The notes: generated from the letters alone by a model not told the origin. 64,000 bases of DNA from Ailanthus altissimus (GCA_946807835.1 OX327684.1:20112501-20176500); one strand, 5' to 3'. Shown: positions 45,580-58,699, numbered from the stretch's first letter. A program made the numbers and translations.

Positions 45580-46910
45580 TAAACTAGATAACACCGAAGA
45601 CAGAGGCCTCAAACTTCTGATTTAGCAGCTCTTGAAGCCAACATCCTCATAAGTATAGCTAATTTATTTTCTAAATTGATAAAACAAGTAGATAATTCTT
45701 GAAAGGAGAATTTAGAGTTACGAGAAAACATCATGATGCTAGAGAGAGGTACCAATTAAGACAACGAGATTGAAGATGAACAATCATTGAATACCGAACA
45801 TAAACAAAATATGGAGGTATAGGCTCCAAACAAGATAATTGAAAATGATCAATCCAAAATAGAATGGGGGGACCTAGCCCAAAATCTCTAGGAAACTAGA
45901 CAAAGAAGATATGAAAGCTTACATATTTAAATAAGTAGGAGAGTTGTACGCAAAGATTCACAAAAATAAGATCCTTAGAAAATGCAGTAGCCTTAACAAG
46001 ATAGTTAAATCAAGATCCTTTTATCGTAGCAATAAGGATAATTGAGAGACTAGACAAACTCAATATACCCAATTTTCATATGTTCGATAGAACCGCGAAT
46101 TTAGAAGAACATATATTCTACTTCAATTCTATGATGATAATGCATGCTTATAGTGGACCCCTAAAGTGAATCGTTTTCCCTTCTATCCTAAAGGGTCTAG
46201 CCCAAACTGAGTTTTGAATTCTTAAAGAAAATTCAATTTTTACGATTGAAGAATTGATCGAACAATTCATATATTTGTAACATGAAAAAGAAAAAGATGA
46301 CCTCAGACCTCTTTTCTATAAAACAAAGAGATGAGGTTAATCTGTAGTTTCCTCAACATGTTTAATATGGAACTTAGTGAACTGAGAAGGTACGACTCAG
46401 AGATAGTCGCCCAAGCATATAAAAAAGCAGTCAGACCTTCCACCATTTACTATAAATACTTAGTTCAAAAGAACTTGACTTTCTCTGAGCTAATTAATCA
46501 GCATCTTGAATAGTGGATAAGGGAAAAAGAAGAAAAAGCCTCCATGAAGAAGGAAACTTTATGGTAACCACAAAAAAGCAAGAAATCTCCTCCCAAAAGG
46601 AGAACTACGAAAAGCAACCACAATAAAAGGATAGAAACGAGAAAGACCTTTCAACCAAACAGAAAGCAACAATGAGAAAAGACCACGAGATTTTTTTGAA
46701 CCATTAATTCCCATAAACACGCCAGTAGAAAAGATATAGGAGAAGCTTAAGGATTCTAGGATATTTTAAAAGCCGAGACCTATAGATACATCAATAGATT
46801 GATGAGATGGTTCTAAGCATGACTCTTTCCATAATGACTATGAACACACAATCTAGGGATGTTGAGCACTAAGATACCAGATCCATCATTTGATGAGGGA
46901 TAAGCACCTA
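45580..46910 (+). pseudogene. gypsy gag (Tat-like)
   Basis: Gag core IPNFHMFDRTANLEEHIFYF and NSMMIMHAYSGPLK (about 46068-46165), then FPSILKGLAQTEF and TIEELIEQFIYL (about 46180-46278). A basic region follows, then the knuckle-like HNDYEHTI-stop-GC...MRDKHLNEY (about 46838-46920), the counterpart of HKDHGHTTEEC in Tat-type gag. Frames shift at least twice. It would form the particle shell. Confidence 0.82.
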
Positions 46911-47249
46911 AACGAGTATTGATTCAAAGATAATGTTAACAATAATACAAAACTAATAGCAAAACCAAAAGATGTGACTAAAGAAAATGACGAAGAAGAA
47001 GGCATTCTAGTTTTAAATACAATCTATAGATCTCCTTTAATTTCTCAGAGATAAGAGGAAGGTTTGCAGAACTAATTATAGAAAAGGTAGACTAAACTAC
47101 CCTTCAAGTACTTGAGGGACCATAGAAAAATGCCCACCCAACGTAAGACACCATAGAATCTCTGTCAATAAGAATAACTGTGAACTAGTTTTATGTTAAC
47201 ATTGTACACGGTCATTCGCCTGAAAAAGAAGGAAAAGATGAAAAGTAGA

Positions 47250-47720
47250 GACCACTATTCAGAAAAGCAGCTAAAGTCTAAAGATGTAGAATTGTAGAAA
47301 CTTTTACAACACTTTCCATTACATAAGAGCTTGGGGAAATAAATTTTTTCCAAGAAGATAATTGATCTGATGATGCTACACCTAAATCCCCTAGTGGTTA
47401 GTTTGAATATAAGTGGAACAATCGCTAGACGAGTCTTGGTATATGAAGGCAGCAATGTAAACATTTTGTTCTAGAAAGCATTAAAAGGATTGAAACTCAA
47501 TTTAGACGACTTTAAAAATTGCCTTCGAAAGAGGTAAGGTGCAGGTTAAGTGGGTACTTGTTCTAGTACCAAGAAAATGATTAGACGTATATTATCTAGT
47601 AGTTAAAGCGCTCACATCATACAATGCCATAGCAAGGCATTTTTGGATCCATTACATAGAAGTGGTCCCTCTACTCTCTACTAAATAATTAGATACGTCT
47701 TAACTACTTGAAGGAGAGTC
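47250..47720 (+). pseudogene. gypsy aspartic protease (Tat-like), catalytic Asp lost
   Basis: LVVSLNISGTIARRVLVYEG and SNVNILF (about 47392-47472) correspond to the VLVDGGSSxNILF motif of this lineage; the catalytic Asp codon is TAT (Tyr) here. Downstream is a PSKEVRCR...SYNAIARHF-like stretch. Stops interrupt both sides. Confidence 0.78.
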
Positions 47721-47989
47721 ATTAACATCAAGGGCAAGCAAGTCTAGGCAAAGTAATGCTATACTAACGCTTGAAAATCAACTGATGATACACCTTGAAA
47801 CACAAAAAAAGAAGAAACTTCTAAGAAAACCAGTGAATCAACAAAAGAATAGGTTCTTCCACCTCCTAAGGTGGAACCTCTCATTAAATAACAATTATAG
47901 GATCAATAGCCAAAGGGACTTCCTTTAGAAAAGGTATACACGACACCCAGCATAGAAAAAACTAAAAAAGTAATCTTAGACAATACAAC

Positions 47990-48900
47990 TCCCAATTGTA
48001 AAATCCTCTTTGGTACAAACTTAACCAATGAATGGAGAGAAAAGATGATAAGGTTGCTAACTAGGAACCAAGACATTTTTGCTTAGTCGCATAAAGACAT
48101 TGTAGAGATCGATCTTTAACTTGCATGCTACATACTAAACATACAAAAACAATATAAATCAATTCAAAAGAAATGACGAAGATTTGTTCTTGACCAGAAC
48201 CAAATTAGAAGCAAAGAATTTGACAGACTGCTCGAAATTAAGTTCATAAGGGAAGTAAACTATCTAGATTGACTTTCCAATGTCATAGTTGTGGCAAGAA
48301 AAAAAATGGAAAGTTGAGGGTTTACGTAGATTAAACCAACTTGAATAAAGCCAAATTAAAGGAAAGACTCATTCTCACTTCCTAAAATAGATTAGATGGT
48401 TGACACTATAACAAAAATGAAAGAATTTCATTTTTAGATGCATTGATGACACAATAATCAAGTGTAAGAAAGCCAAAACCATATAGCTGACTTACAAGAA
48501 GTCTTTGACAGGTTACAAAAATACAAGATGTGATTAAACCAAGCCAAGTGCACTTTTGGCATATCCTTGAGTATAAAAGGGATTAAGGTAGACCATGCAT
48601 AAGTTTCAAGCATTGAGAAATATCATAGTCTCATGCACATTGAAAAAGATCCAAACTTAACTAGAAGAATAACAGCTTTGAATCGGTTCACATCTAAGAT
48701 GTCATACAAGTACAAACCCTTTTTTCAAGCACTAAAAGTTAAAAAGCATTACAATTGGGGTCCAAAATAGATAGTAGCATTACAATAACTCAAGGAATAC
48801 CTTAGAAAACCATTAATTCTGTCTACATTGCTTCTCAAATAAATCTTATATCTATATCTCGCCGTGTCAACCATAGAAGTAAGTGCAGCATTAGTCAAGG
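47990..48900 (+). pseudogene. gypsy reverse transcriptase, internally deleted
   Basis: N-terminal blocks (QNQIRSKEFDRLLEIKFIRE, VNYLD, LSNVIVVARKK, DSFSLPKID, at about 48205-48395) are followed by MKEFHF, which joins after very few codons to the active-site segment CIDDTIIKCKKAKT (about 48438-48480). The roughly 80-100 residues normally between them are absent. KYKMxLNQAKCTFGIS, ITALNRFTSKMSYKYKPFFQ and YLYLAVSTIEVSAALVKEQE follow. It cannot make a working enzyme. Confidence 0.83.
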
Positions 48901-49224
48901 AACAAGAAAATCAATAAAAACCATTCTTTTACACAAGTAAGATATCAACAGATGAAAAGCTAGATATTCAGCAGTAGAAAAGCTTGTCCTAGCCCTATTA
49001 CATGCTAAAGATAAACTTCGCCACTACTTAGAAACATATCCAATAGTCATCTATAGTTTATACACACTCAAGGATATCCTATCAAGACTGGATATAGTTG
49101 GCATGATAAGTAAGATGGCTATAGGACTAATTCACTTAGACTTAAGCTTCCAACTAAAAACAATAATCAAAAGACAAGCATTTTTTGACCTTTTACTTAA
49201 ATGTGAACCATAAATACAAGAAGA

Positions 49225-49720
49225 TTCATTACTTCTAGAACTGATGGAACCAATAAGAACCTAGAAAATGAACATAGATAGAGCTTTAAACAACAGAGAT
49301 ATAGGTCTTATAGTATGGATAAGAAGTCCAAATGGCCTAATCCTCGAGCATGCAATAAAACTCCAAACATCAACCTCCAATAATGAAGTCGAATATAAAG
49401 CCCTAATTGAAGAATTGACAATGACACGCCAACTAATCATTAAGAAGTTAGAAATCCTTACGGACTCCACACTCATTACTTTCTAATTGAATGGTAACTA
49501 AACCACCAAGAAAAAATTAATGAGAAAACTATTAGCAAAAGTAAAGAAGCTTATAGAATGCTTGTAATATGTCACTGTCTCATAGATTCCATAAGAATAA
49601 AATATAAATGTAGATAGGCTAGCAAAAGATGCTTCAATTACAGAGCATCTATTAACTAGAATAATCCCAATACTAATTAGAGACAAGACGAAAACTAATA
49701 ACAATGAAGAATTGAAACAC
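49225..49720 (+). pseudogene. gypsy RNase H domain
   Basis: The open stretch 49268-49486 reads MNIDRALNNRDIGLIVWIRS, PNGLILEHAIKLQ, SNNEVEYKALIEELTMTRQL and KLEILTDSTLI. After one stop, NINVDRLAKDASI follows (about 49605-49640). This is the plant-type RNase H found in Tat-lineage pol, with the SNNExEYKALIxxL and TDS segments clear. Confidence 0.87.
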
Positions 49721-49749
49721 AAAGCATAATAGAGTTCACTACCTCAAAT

Positions 49750-52470
49750 AATTAGATGACACCCTATATTGAATACTCAAAAAATGTAAAGCTTCTTGTG
49801 CATCGAAAGGAAGCAAGAAAACTACAAAGCAAGGCAAAGAGGTTAACCATTAAAGACAACCAACTTTATATGCGATCTTTCTTTGGCATCTACATGAGAT
49901 ATGTACCTGTAGAAAATGGAAAGAAAATATTTGAGGAAAATTCATGAGAGGATGCGTGGGAACCATTCAAATAGAGGCTTCCTCGCACACAAAACCATGC
50001 GTCATAGATATTTCTAGCTCTATATTAAAAGAGACACCTTAAAGTATATCAAATGATGCGAGAAGTGTTAAAAATATACAATCCTCATCCATCAACCTAC
50101 AGGAGATCTGAATCATTTTTAGTTCTTAACCTTTCATCTAGTGGGGGATGAATATTATAAGACCTCTTAAACTCATCGCCAGAGGCAAATGATTCGTCTT
50201 TCTAGCCATATATTACTTTACTAAGTAGGTGGAAGTAGAAGCCTATAACAATATCACCAGAATATAATGATGCGATATTTCTATATCATAAATTAAGTGC
50301 AAGTATAACTATCGTATGCAAGTAATAAAGAGACTAATTAGTCGGATGTCGAACCCACAGGGATAATTTTTTCTTTTTAACCAATTACTAAAATTATATC
50401 TTCCTAATAATTATTTAGAAAAATAAAAATTCAAGAATGAATGTAGAAAAATATAAAAGTAAAAACACAATGCAATGAGATTTAAAGATAGCAACGTAGA
50501 GAAAACCTAGGATTAATATTATCCCTCAATATGTTTCTAATGATTAATCCTCTAATATTTAACTCACTTAGTCTTTATTATTGATCAAGACACTAATGTA
50601 TTCACAAGCCTCTTCCAAGGTCATGCAAGTATATCTTAGTTTACCAAATACCTATATTCCTATGGTACTTGTAATAAATTAAGATTCATTAAGATTAGGT
50701 CTTATTGATCATACATGCCAATTAGGTATATTCTCATCCTAAATTGAAACTTGCATATGCAACATTGAATGTTACTCTACAATCATCCATCAAATTACCT
50801 AGGTCTAAATATTATGATTCCTCTTCCGAGTTTATCAATAATATTATCAATTCATTCACCATATATTGGCCAGATATATTGAAGCATTAGACACAAGTAA
50901 TTTAAATAATAAATGATTAAGTTTATTAAATATTCGAAAGATATGGCAATTAAGTACACATATTGAGTTCAAATATTAACGCTAGAAAACAAGTTTAGCT
51001 CATGGCTACAAGAGAACAGCAGTAAAAATAATTATAAATCATGATACAATTATTAGCAAACCGATATAGACGTCGAATTGCTCTTAATTGCGCTGCCTAG
51101 GAACTCTTGATGCCGAAGAACGTCTTGTATCTCTCTCTAAAGTTGCTTCAATTAAGCTCCTATTGCTCTCCAAGACTCGTGCTCTGTATTCTTGGTGCTC
51201 TTGGGTCGTCTTGGATTCTTTCTTGAAGGCTGGGAACGAGTGGCTTTATATAGGGATTGATATGAGCTTGAAAATCTCAATTCTCGTCGGACTAGGACTC
51301 GCACTACCGCTGGCGCGCTATGCATCTGTCGCTGGGGCGACGCGTGAAAAAGCTATTACCGCTGGAGCGATGGTATCTTGGTGCTGGGGCGCTGTATGAA
51401 AACGGCTTCACCGCTGGCGTGATATGTTGATAGCGCTGGGGCGATGGAGCGTCGCTGGCTCGGTGACTCGTAGGCGCTGGGGCGCTAGACGAGACTTAAG
51501 CAGGTCATTTTTCTTATTTCGATCACTATTCTAGCGCTGGGGCTACAATACTTGTGGCGCGAGGGCGCTGAACTCATAATTTGAAAACTTTGCATTTTAT
51601 TCTTTAAATTTCGTTCAAGTCCCTATAAATAACAATAATGCAGATAAATAGCCATCTATTCTCATAAAATCATAAAATATCAATAATAAAAACATGAGAA
51701 AATATATGACACATTTGGCCTTATCATATAAGTAAAAAGATTCATCTGGTAAACTATAATCATAAGGTATAAGATACCACAAGTGTTGGTATCAGATAAT
51801 TGGAAGCAATGCATCAGGTCCGTAGTCATTTCATTTGGAAACAAATTCAAAATCAAGTTACGATTCTCTTTTCATAACTATCCACAATGACGAGTAAGCT
51901 GAAATTACCAATTGCATGATCTTCACGATGCAAAGAAAAGGTTCGGACCTAAAAAAAAGAAGTGGCTTAAGGAACTTCCACAGTCCTTTAAACCTACAAG
52001 ACACTTGATAATAGATCAATAAAAACCTCGCCTTACTTGTTAGTTTATAGAATAGAGGCAATACTTCCTATGGAAGCCTTCATCCTAACCTTAAAAGCGA
52101 GAACAATATAACTAGAGCTTAACGATGAAGCATTATCCTAGCTAAAGACTTAGCTAATGGGGCACGAGAGACTTAACTAATGAGGCACGAGAGATATTAT
52201 AACAATCCATTCAGTAATATACAAGACAAGAATGCACATATAGTACAAAAACTAGTTTCGAAGAAGAGAAATTAATAAGGGCAACCTAATTCTATAGAAA
52301 GCATTTGATATTAACAAGGAACAAAATGCTAGAAAGATGGCTGAAATATGAGAAGGTCTATACAAAGTCATAAAAAATATAGATAGAGGAGATTTCATAC
52401 TATAAGATATGGTAAGAAACCCGTCCCAACTCCATGGAATATTTTTAAGCTAAAAAGATTCTATATATAA
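49750..52470 (+). pseudogene. gypsy integrase, split by a solo LTR
   Basis: N-terminal zinc domain: ARKLQSKAKRLTIKDNQLYM and RSFFGIYMRYVP (49815-49912), then HERMRGNH (about 49942) and CEKC (about 50058), the HHCC ligands. The core starts with WGMNIIRPLKLIARGK and FVFLAIYYFTK, then VEVEAYNNI, and is cut at 50267. After the solo LTR it continues with KRFIW, KIPQVLVSDNWKQ (about 51771-51810), an AVLPMEAFIL-like stretch (about 52050), YNNPFSNIQDKNAHIVQK (about 52199-52252) and RGDFIL (about 52386). Stops are frequent. Integrase inserts cDNA; this one is dead. Confidence 0.87.
50268..51726 (-). mobile_element. solo LTR (Athila-type), 1459 bp, in integrase
   Basis: On the minus strand it starts TGATAAGGCC and ends ATATCGCATCA; TATAA flanks it at 50263-50267 and 51727-51731. 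It aligns along its length with the solo LTR at 25673-29806 (opposite strand) and more distantly with the LTRs at 22364 and 32027. It has a CCCTATATAAAGCCAC promoter-like box (about 51240-51255) and a GC-rich block of nine GCTGG-type repeats (about 51308-51570). The open frame 51088-51399 lies within this LTR and is not a gene. Confidence 0.92.
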
Positions 52471-52479
52471 CTTTACTTT

Positions 52480-53240
52480 TTATCTTATGTTAATTTTAAT
52501 AAAGATTACAGTTTCTTCTTCTAATTTTACGAACATGCCAAACTTTCCTTGTAAGGGTCATCATACCCAAACTCAAAAAGTAGACCCTGTCCTACAAAGA
52601 TAGGTCATAGGTTTTGGACTATGAGGTACCTTGTAACCATCATACCTGGACTTGGTATGCCATTACATCCAATAGAACTGTCTTTTAGAAGTCATTATGA
52701 CTTAACCAAGGGAACAAAATGAAATAATAATTCCCATGAGGCACTTTATATCCAAAAATTAGGAAATAGGAAAAAGTAAGATTTCCCTTGAAGACTTCGT
52801 ACCTCATACATGAAAATAGTTATCAAATTAAACATCTATGGAAAGCACCAGCATTTCAGTCAACAAAGCTTCCCTAGTCAAGAAGGAACAACTCCTTCAA
52901 AGTAAGCACAAGAACATCATTCAAAAAGGGAGAAATCATATCTAAAAATAGAACGAGTACTTCTAAAGGACAACAATTTGAATCCCAAATAGGAAAATAT
53001 CTACTTCTTTTATATACATAGTCATTTCCTTAGTCCTTTTCAATTGCATATTTTCTTTATTTTGAATTATTAATACCATATAAAACACTTGTCAAATTTT
53101 CATCATTCTCACAAGTACAAGCAAAGTACACAAACAAACATAAAGAAAAGGAAATTTATACTTAGTAAATATCTTTTTCTTTTATTAACCAAAAGATGTA
53201 CAAAATGGAAGTACAACAAAGTATAGGATATAAAATCAAA
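52480..53240. other. spacer after pol in the Tat-like element
   Basis: Non-coding between the end of integrase and the antisense region; no motif recognised. Confidence 0.5.
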
Positions 53241-53245
53241 CATAA

Positions 53246-56200
53246 TCATCTAGAGACTTTAGAGGTCAGCTCCATGACATCTGGATCTGCTTCTATTACT
53301 TCATTCTCATCTAAGTAGTTATTGATCTGGCAATGGTAACCATCATAATGCTTGAGGACCAACATTTTATAAAATCTATAGGTTACATTAAAATCACTAG
53401 GAAGCTCTCTATAAGTAGCTAGATCATGGCCAGAATGAAATTCACAATGAAAGCCATGTCTTAATGCCACACACATCTCTCGATTAAAGACTTCTTTGGC
53501 CTCAACTAGTTTTCTCTCCGATAAACCTTCAAACGCATCCTTCTTTATCTTAGCATCAATAATAGACCTTTGAATACTTTTAGAGATACTCACAACTCCT
53601 TTGCCACTTTCCCTAATTAGAAAGCTCACGTTTCTACCAACTTTAACAAATTTTCTCCCACAGTAGCACAATTTATTGTGACCCTCAATTCATTATGCTT
53701 GGCCATCAACTTCACATTTATCACTAAAAGCTATCATAAAGCTAGCACATAGAGCTTTTAAGGGAATCTTTCCCTTTCTGCAACTCCTTAACCTCAGCTA
53801 CCAAAAGATCTTTCCCTATCTACAGGTTTTTCTACCTCCTCTTTTGGATAGGGTACTCTTTAGTCATACTGCCTAAAGGAAGAATGCGCCTTAGTTCACT
53901 CCCTCAACAGACCCATATTAGCAAGTCGCATCTCCTCAAGATCTCTAGATAAATACTTCAGATCTTGACGAAGCTCACTTTTACAACGAGTATTTTCTAG
54001 TTTAACCCAGAACCTTTGATTCTTTTCTTCCAACTGTTGGAGATCAGCATTAAGTACAAACTTACATCTATGCAAGAATGCTTCCTCTTCAACACTCTTA
54101 TCTACCCACTTTCTTAAATGCTCGGTTTCTTACTCGACATCCTGAAGCTCTTTTTTATAAGCCTCTATGATGAGAAAACTATCTTACAAGGCCTACAAAA
54201 GTAATAAGACAAAGACTTAACAAATCTTCATCAAATAATAAAGGGTTTCATGATCATTAAACAAACTAATATATACCGTATAAGTGGAAATAATGCTTAC
54301 ACACAACCAATCACTAGCTCATAAATTGGGGACTAAAGATAAGTCTGTCTCCATAAATAACCTCCCCAAGACTTTTACAACACTCTTACCACCAATCCTC
54401 AAAATAGTCGACTCTCAAACATAATCGCTAGTCTCTCTGCCAAAATCGAGGAGCAAGCTTATTTGGAAAGCATCAAGACTGATAAAGATGTGAATGCAAA
54501 GGTGAAAACCTCGCGCTTACCCTGACACCCAAACTAAAACTTGCCCATTATTTACTTTTACTCTTCGATTCTACTCCTTGAATGGGGGCAAGACCTTCAG
54601 AACCTTCTAAAGCACCTGATATCGATAGGTTCCTTTACAAAAGTGAAACATTGAAGAGATAGTAAATTTGCAAAAAAGTAACCATGATCCATAAAAGAAT
54701 TCACGAGGGAAAAAGAATCACAAAAAAAAAAAAAAAGAAACAAAGAAACCTTAGTAGGGGGCATGAAAGGTTCTAGAGCCAGTTCAAAGAAAAGTCATCC
54801 TACAATGGAACCTACTCAGCTCCCACAATAGACTTTGATAGGGAAAAAATGCCTTGGGGGAAAATCTAGGTATTAAATCCCTTTATAATAGATGCAGCCT
54901 CATCTTGTAGAATCTTCAGCATCTTCTCAAGAGCCTCTAACATAACTTCTGCAACTATTGGAGTAACTCCCTTACTTTCAACAAGTACTTGAATGAGGAT
55001 TTATCTTGACCTTCTTTGTTGGAGAGACCTTGACACTCCCAGGGATATTTTATAATCCTTTTCTTTTAATGCATGGCTTCTCCGATAAAAAAATATTCTG
55101 ATCACACATCTAGAAGTTATTCTATAAAATATTAGAGAACTGCCAAAGAAATAAAAAAATTAGTCAACATCCAAAAGAAACAAAAATAATGTACTAGAGA
55201 AAATTCACTTATTATTGATTACCTTCCTCTTCACAAGACGATACACCTGCAGGAATAGCAACAAATGTCCTTGTACCCAAAGAAAATGTTTGTGGTTGAG
55301 GATTCATGAATGAAATTAAGTCTACATAAATGACTTATGAAGAAACTTGCGTAACTCCACTTCCCAAAATCATAGAACTAGCATGGATTGCTTTAGGAAT
55401 ATCACATGACCCTTGATCAGCCTCCCGTTTAACCACAATAGAACTATCAACACTCAAGGATGAACTAAAAGGTAGAATCAAGAACTTCCCCTTCCTTAAA
55501 GACTTTGATTGCTTGTATTGGTGAAGGTGCTCAAAAGTAAAAGAACAAATAAATTAAGTTACGAAAAAAAATTTGAAAATTAAAGGAAGTGATTTTGAAA
55601 CTTATGTCTAAAAAAAACCCTTTGTAAGAAAAAAATAGTTAATATATCCTCATCAAATGGAGGTTCCCTATATAAAAAAAAATGTTCTTCTAAAATTAAG
55701 AATTCTTGACACAAGACACGGTAGCGAAAACCTACTAAATCAAAAGAAGTACCAGCTTTGATGGTCAAATATTAAGGGGTTAACGTTTATAAATCCTCTT
55801 CTTAGTGCACACAAAAAGTGTAGCACCCTCTTAAACTTTATATACTTTCTATAGTGTCTCAGGCATATAAATATACATGTGATTAATCGGTTCCTTCTAT
55901 AAGAAATTTTGAAACAATCTCCCCCACCCTAGAATAGGAAGAAAAGAAATAGTCATAAACACCAAAATAAGTGTTTACTTTAAAGAGAAGCTATGACTGC
56001 TTTTAATCTCCATTAATAAAAATAGACCTTTCTTTAAAACTAGTTCTCTTTCCTCTAAATTCTTTAAAGAATTTTCTTCCTCCCTTGGCTTTTTGGTCTT
56101 TCAAACAGATCAATTTATAAGTAAGGAAGACATCATGGTCAAATAGTAAAGAGGATTCATAATATAGTCTAGGATGGCTATATCCTAAAGTAAATAAAAC

Positions 56201-56440
56201 ACATTAAGGTGGATCTGAAGAGGAGATAGACTCATAACATGTAAAAACTTTAGGATCATGAGAGGGATAAGGAACATAAAACATTTGAGGTGCTTCCCAA
56301 AGAGGGGAAGTTCACTTAGTTTCATAGTTTTAGGTTCTCGATGAGAATCATTCTGAGGAAAGACCTTAACTATTATGTCCTTTAGTATTTGATAAGTCAT
56401 TTTCAGCTCACAAATGAGAAAAGAACTTATACTTTAAACC
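53246..56440 (-). pseudogene. antisense ORF region of the Tat-like element (Transposase_28-like)
   Basis: Reading from 56440 down, open patches include FHVMSLSPLQIHLNVFYLL-like sequence (about 56245-56187), SFKERSIFIN (about 56020), TIKAGTSFDLVGFRYRVLCQ (about 55765-55700), then a charged coiled-coil-like region (EEAFLHRCKF, LQQLEEKNQRFWVKLENTRC, LKYLSRDLEEMRLANMGLLR, about 54090-53900). The last and longest open patch, 53671-53246, has GLSERKLVEAKEVFNREMCV and PSDFNVTYRFYKMLVL. Position (between pol and 3' LTR), strand and layout match the antisense ORF of Tat/Grande elements, and the N-terminal patch is faintly like Pfam Transposase_28. Its function is unknown. Frames are broken many times. 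Confidence 0.6.
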
Positions 56441-56759
56441 ATTTTTTAGGTGGAAAAAGTTTTCTAGAGAATTAAAAGGCGCTCTTTTGGAAGAATAAAT
56501 ATCCAAAAGCCTCTTAAATATTTGCAATATGGATAAAGGTAGGAATATTATTTTATATTCAAATTTAGGATAAATCGATTCCTATTAAAGTATATGATTT
56601 CTAAAAAGTCAAAAATATCATCATGATTAGATGGTTCTCGATTTTTGAATATGTAATTATTAAAGAATATTGGGTTTATAAGAAAGACAGATGGTGCTTG
56701 TTGATTGGTCAAAGTGAAGAAGTGTATCCTACATGCTTCTTAAAAGAGATACAATCATT

Positions 56760-57369
56760 CAATTAGCCAAACCAACCCATACCACTTAAGAATAATGGTA
56801 GACCTTTTTAAAGATGTTAGTCCAAGTTTAATATAATTGAACCTTATACTTTCTTGCACACTACCCAATATTATTAGAAAGTCGGATCCATAATTTTTTC
56901 CCATAACAAGTTAAACCCAATCCATTAACTCTAGTATTTTCTGAAAAGGAAAGGAAATACGCAGGAATAAGAAAATATATTTGGAATTGATTTTTTTTTT
57001 GTCTTTTTTCGATTATAAATTTCTAAGTTCAAGCATGATATGAATTCTAATTTAATTTGTTTTCTTCTGAATGAATTGAATTTTGCATGTTTCTAAGCAC
57101 ACACAAATCCTATTTCGAATTTGGTTCTACCACTATATAAGCATACTATTTTTCATTAATTATTCATTTAATTCAATCATTCTTAAAACATAAAAAAATT
57201 CTTTAAGAATATGTCAAATATTCATTACCCTCTTGCTTGTTTTAAGAGCACTTATTACACACACAACACTTTTTTTATTTATTAAAGTGTTGGAGTATTT
57301 TTTTTAGAAAGACGGTTCTATTCTTCTAAACTAACTTGGAAGAGATTAAAGGCAAGAAGAAAGGAGACA
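56760..57369 (+). repeat. 3' LTR of the Tat-like element (left limit approximate)
   Basis: Same order of landmarks as 44770-45404, including ACCACTATATAAGCAT at about 57128 and the end GGAGACA at 57369. The two LTRs differ at many sites. Confidence 0.7.
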
Positions 57370-57596
57370 CTGAGCATATTATGGAAAAAGTTAATGAATG
57401 GAAGATCAAGGGAGGATGAAGGACCCTCCACCCACTAGCAAATTAGACCATATTTTATTTTAGCTCATCGCAAGAGAATAGTCAGAGAAAATTTTTTGTC
57501 ACAAACAAAACATCATTTTCAAGCTAGTTTTTTACTACGAAACATTGAGTAGTTCACCAAATTCATGGCTCGTTATTCCTTCTCATCCTCCTTACC

Positions 57597-57651
57597 TCTC
57601 TCTCTATATATATATATATATGTGTGTGTGTGTATGTATGTATGTGTGTGC
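57597..57651. repeat. compound microsatellite (TC)n(TA)n(TG)n(TATG)n
   Basis: CTCTCTCTATATATATATATATATGTGTG-style compound run in non-coding DNA between two Tat-like copies. The surrounding 57370-58435 stretch has nothing else recognisable. Confidence 0.9.
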
Positions 57652-58439
57652 ATACCAAATCACTATTTCCTTTCTCTATTCCATCCATTTATTTTATAAC
57701 AATCAATTACTAGTATAACTTATAATAATATTTATTTAATATATTTAAAGTTTGGAAGTGGATTGTTATCCTGAGTTCTTTTATCACTAATTTCATTTTT
57801 AATATGGACATTCGTATTTTACATGATCGGTAGTAAAATAACATTATATTAGTAGCAAAATAATATTATCGTTGTTTGTTTAATTATATATAACTATAGA
57901 TACATATTTGGGCAAGCGGGGGGGAATATGGCCCTCGAATTTTGGTGGATTATTTTGTGTTATATTAAATTAAAGAAGAGGCAATGATTGTGACGAGGAT
58001 ATTATAATTTGACCCATTTAAAGGAAATGAATCTTTGCTTTCCTCAATATTATAAGTGCTAGAAGTATCTTTCAAATGTGTTATTACATTATATTTACAT
58101 GTTACACTCTTTTCCTATGTTCGACCATTATTTATGGCCCAATTAGTTTGCACATAGTCTAATCTCATCAGGTAATTGAACCCACTAATTCATAGGTTTC
58201 ACAAATGAATCATTGGTTTTATGAAGGGGCAAGCACAAATTAATTCAAATCCTATTCAAAATTTAATTGATTAGTTATTATTCTGCATGAAGAAAGATTT
58301 TCTACAAGTGATGAAATTCCACTTAAACTATTTTTCTTTATTTAAAAAGAATTATAATTCCTAATTAGTTATAGTTTAATTAAATTATACTTTGATTTAG
58401 ATTCATGCATTCATATTTTGATATGGATTAAAATTTACA

Positions 58440-58694
58440 CATTATAAATAAGCATGCTATCTTGGCTTATGATTTATTCAATTCAATTTAAGCACTCTTG
58501 AGACTCTTAAACATTCTATGAGAGCATCCTTTAGCATCCAATTAACCTTTTGCTTGCCTTAGAAATACTCCTTACACACATAACACCTCAGTTTTCATCA
58601 AACACTAATTTAAGCGTCGGAGTGTTTTCTTTTGTATGAGAATAATGTTGTTATCCATATCTAGAAGTAATTAAAGGCAAAAAGGCAAAAGATG
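58440..58694 (+). repeat. LTR end of a second Tat-like element
   Basis: Matches the last part of the LTRs at 45404 and 57369: ATAAGCATGCTAT, ATTTATTCAATTCAATT, CTTGCCTTAG, CTTACACACATAACA, AAGCGTCGGAGTGTTTT and GGCAAAAAGGC, followed by TTGGTGTTCTCAAAAT. Upstream similarity fades, so the LTR start is not placed. Confidence 0.65.
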
Positions 58695-58699
58695 TTGGT

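Larger units (their letters stand above)
44770..57369 (+). mobile_element. Tat/Grande-like Ty3/gypsy element with antisense ORF region
   Basis: LTR-like ends at about 44770-45404 and 56760-57369. Between them lie gag, protease, RT, RNase H and integrase on +, then about 4 kb containing a decayed minus-strand reading region before the 3' LTR. Integrase carries a nested solo LTR (50268-51726). The order RT-RNase H-integrase marks Ty3/gypsy. The long 3' region with antisense coding is known from Tat-lineage elements such as Grande. All genes have many stops. The target duplication was not identified, so the outer limits are good only to within some tens of bases. Confidence 0.8.

Noticed and set aside
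51088..51399. 103-codon open frame on + strand
   Set aside because: It runs through the promoter and GC-rich block of a solo LTR whose ends and target duplication are clear. Openness follows from local GC content.
45404..52470. Possible endogenous pararetrovirus instead of a retrotransposon
   Set aside because: The order gag-protease-RT-RNase H-integrase, an HHCC integrase domain and flanking LTRs indicate Ty3/gypsy. No movement-protein-like region was seen.
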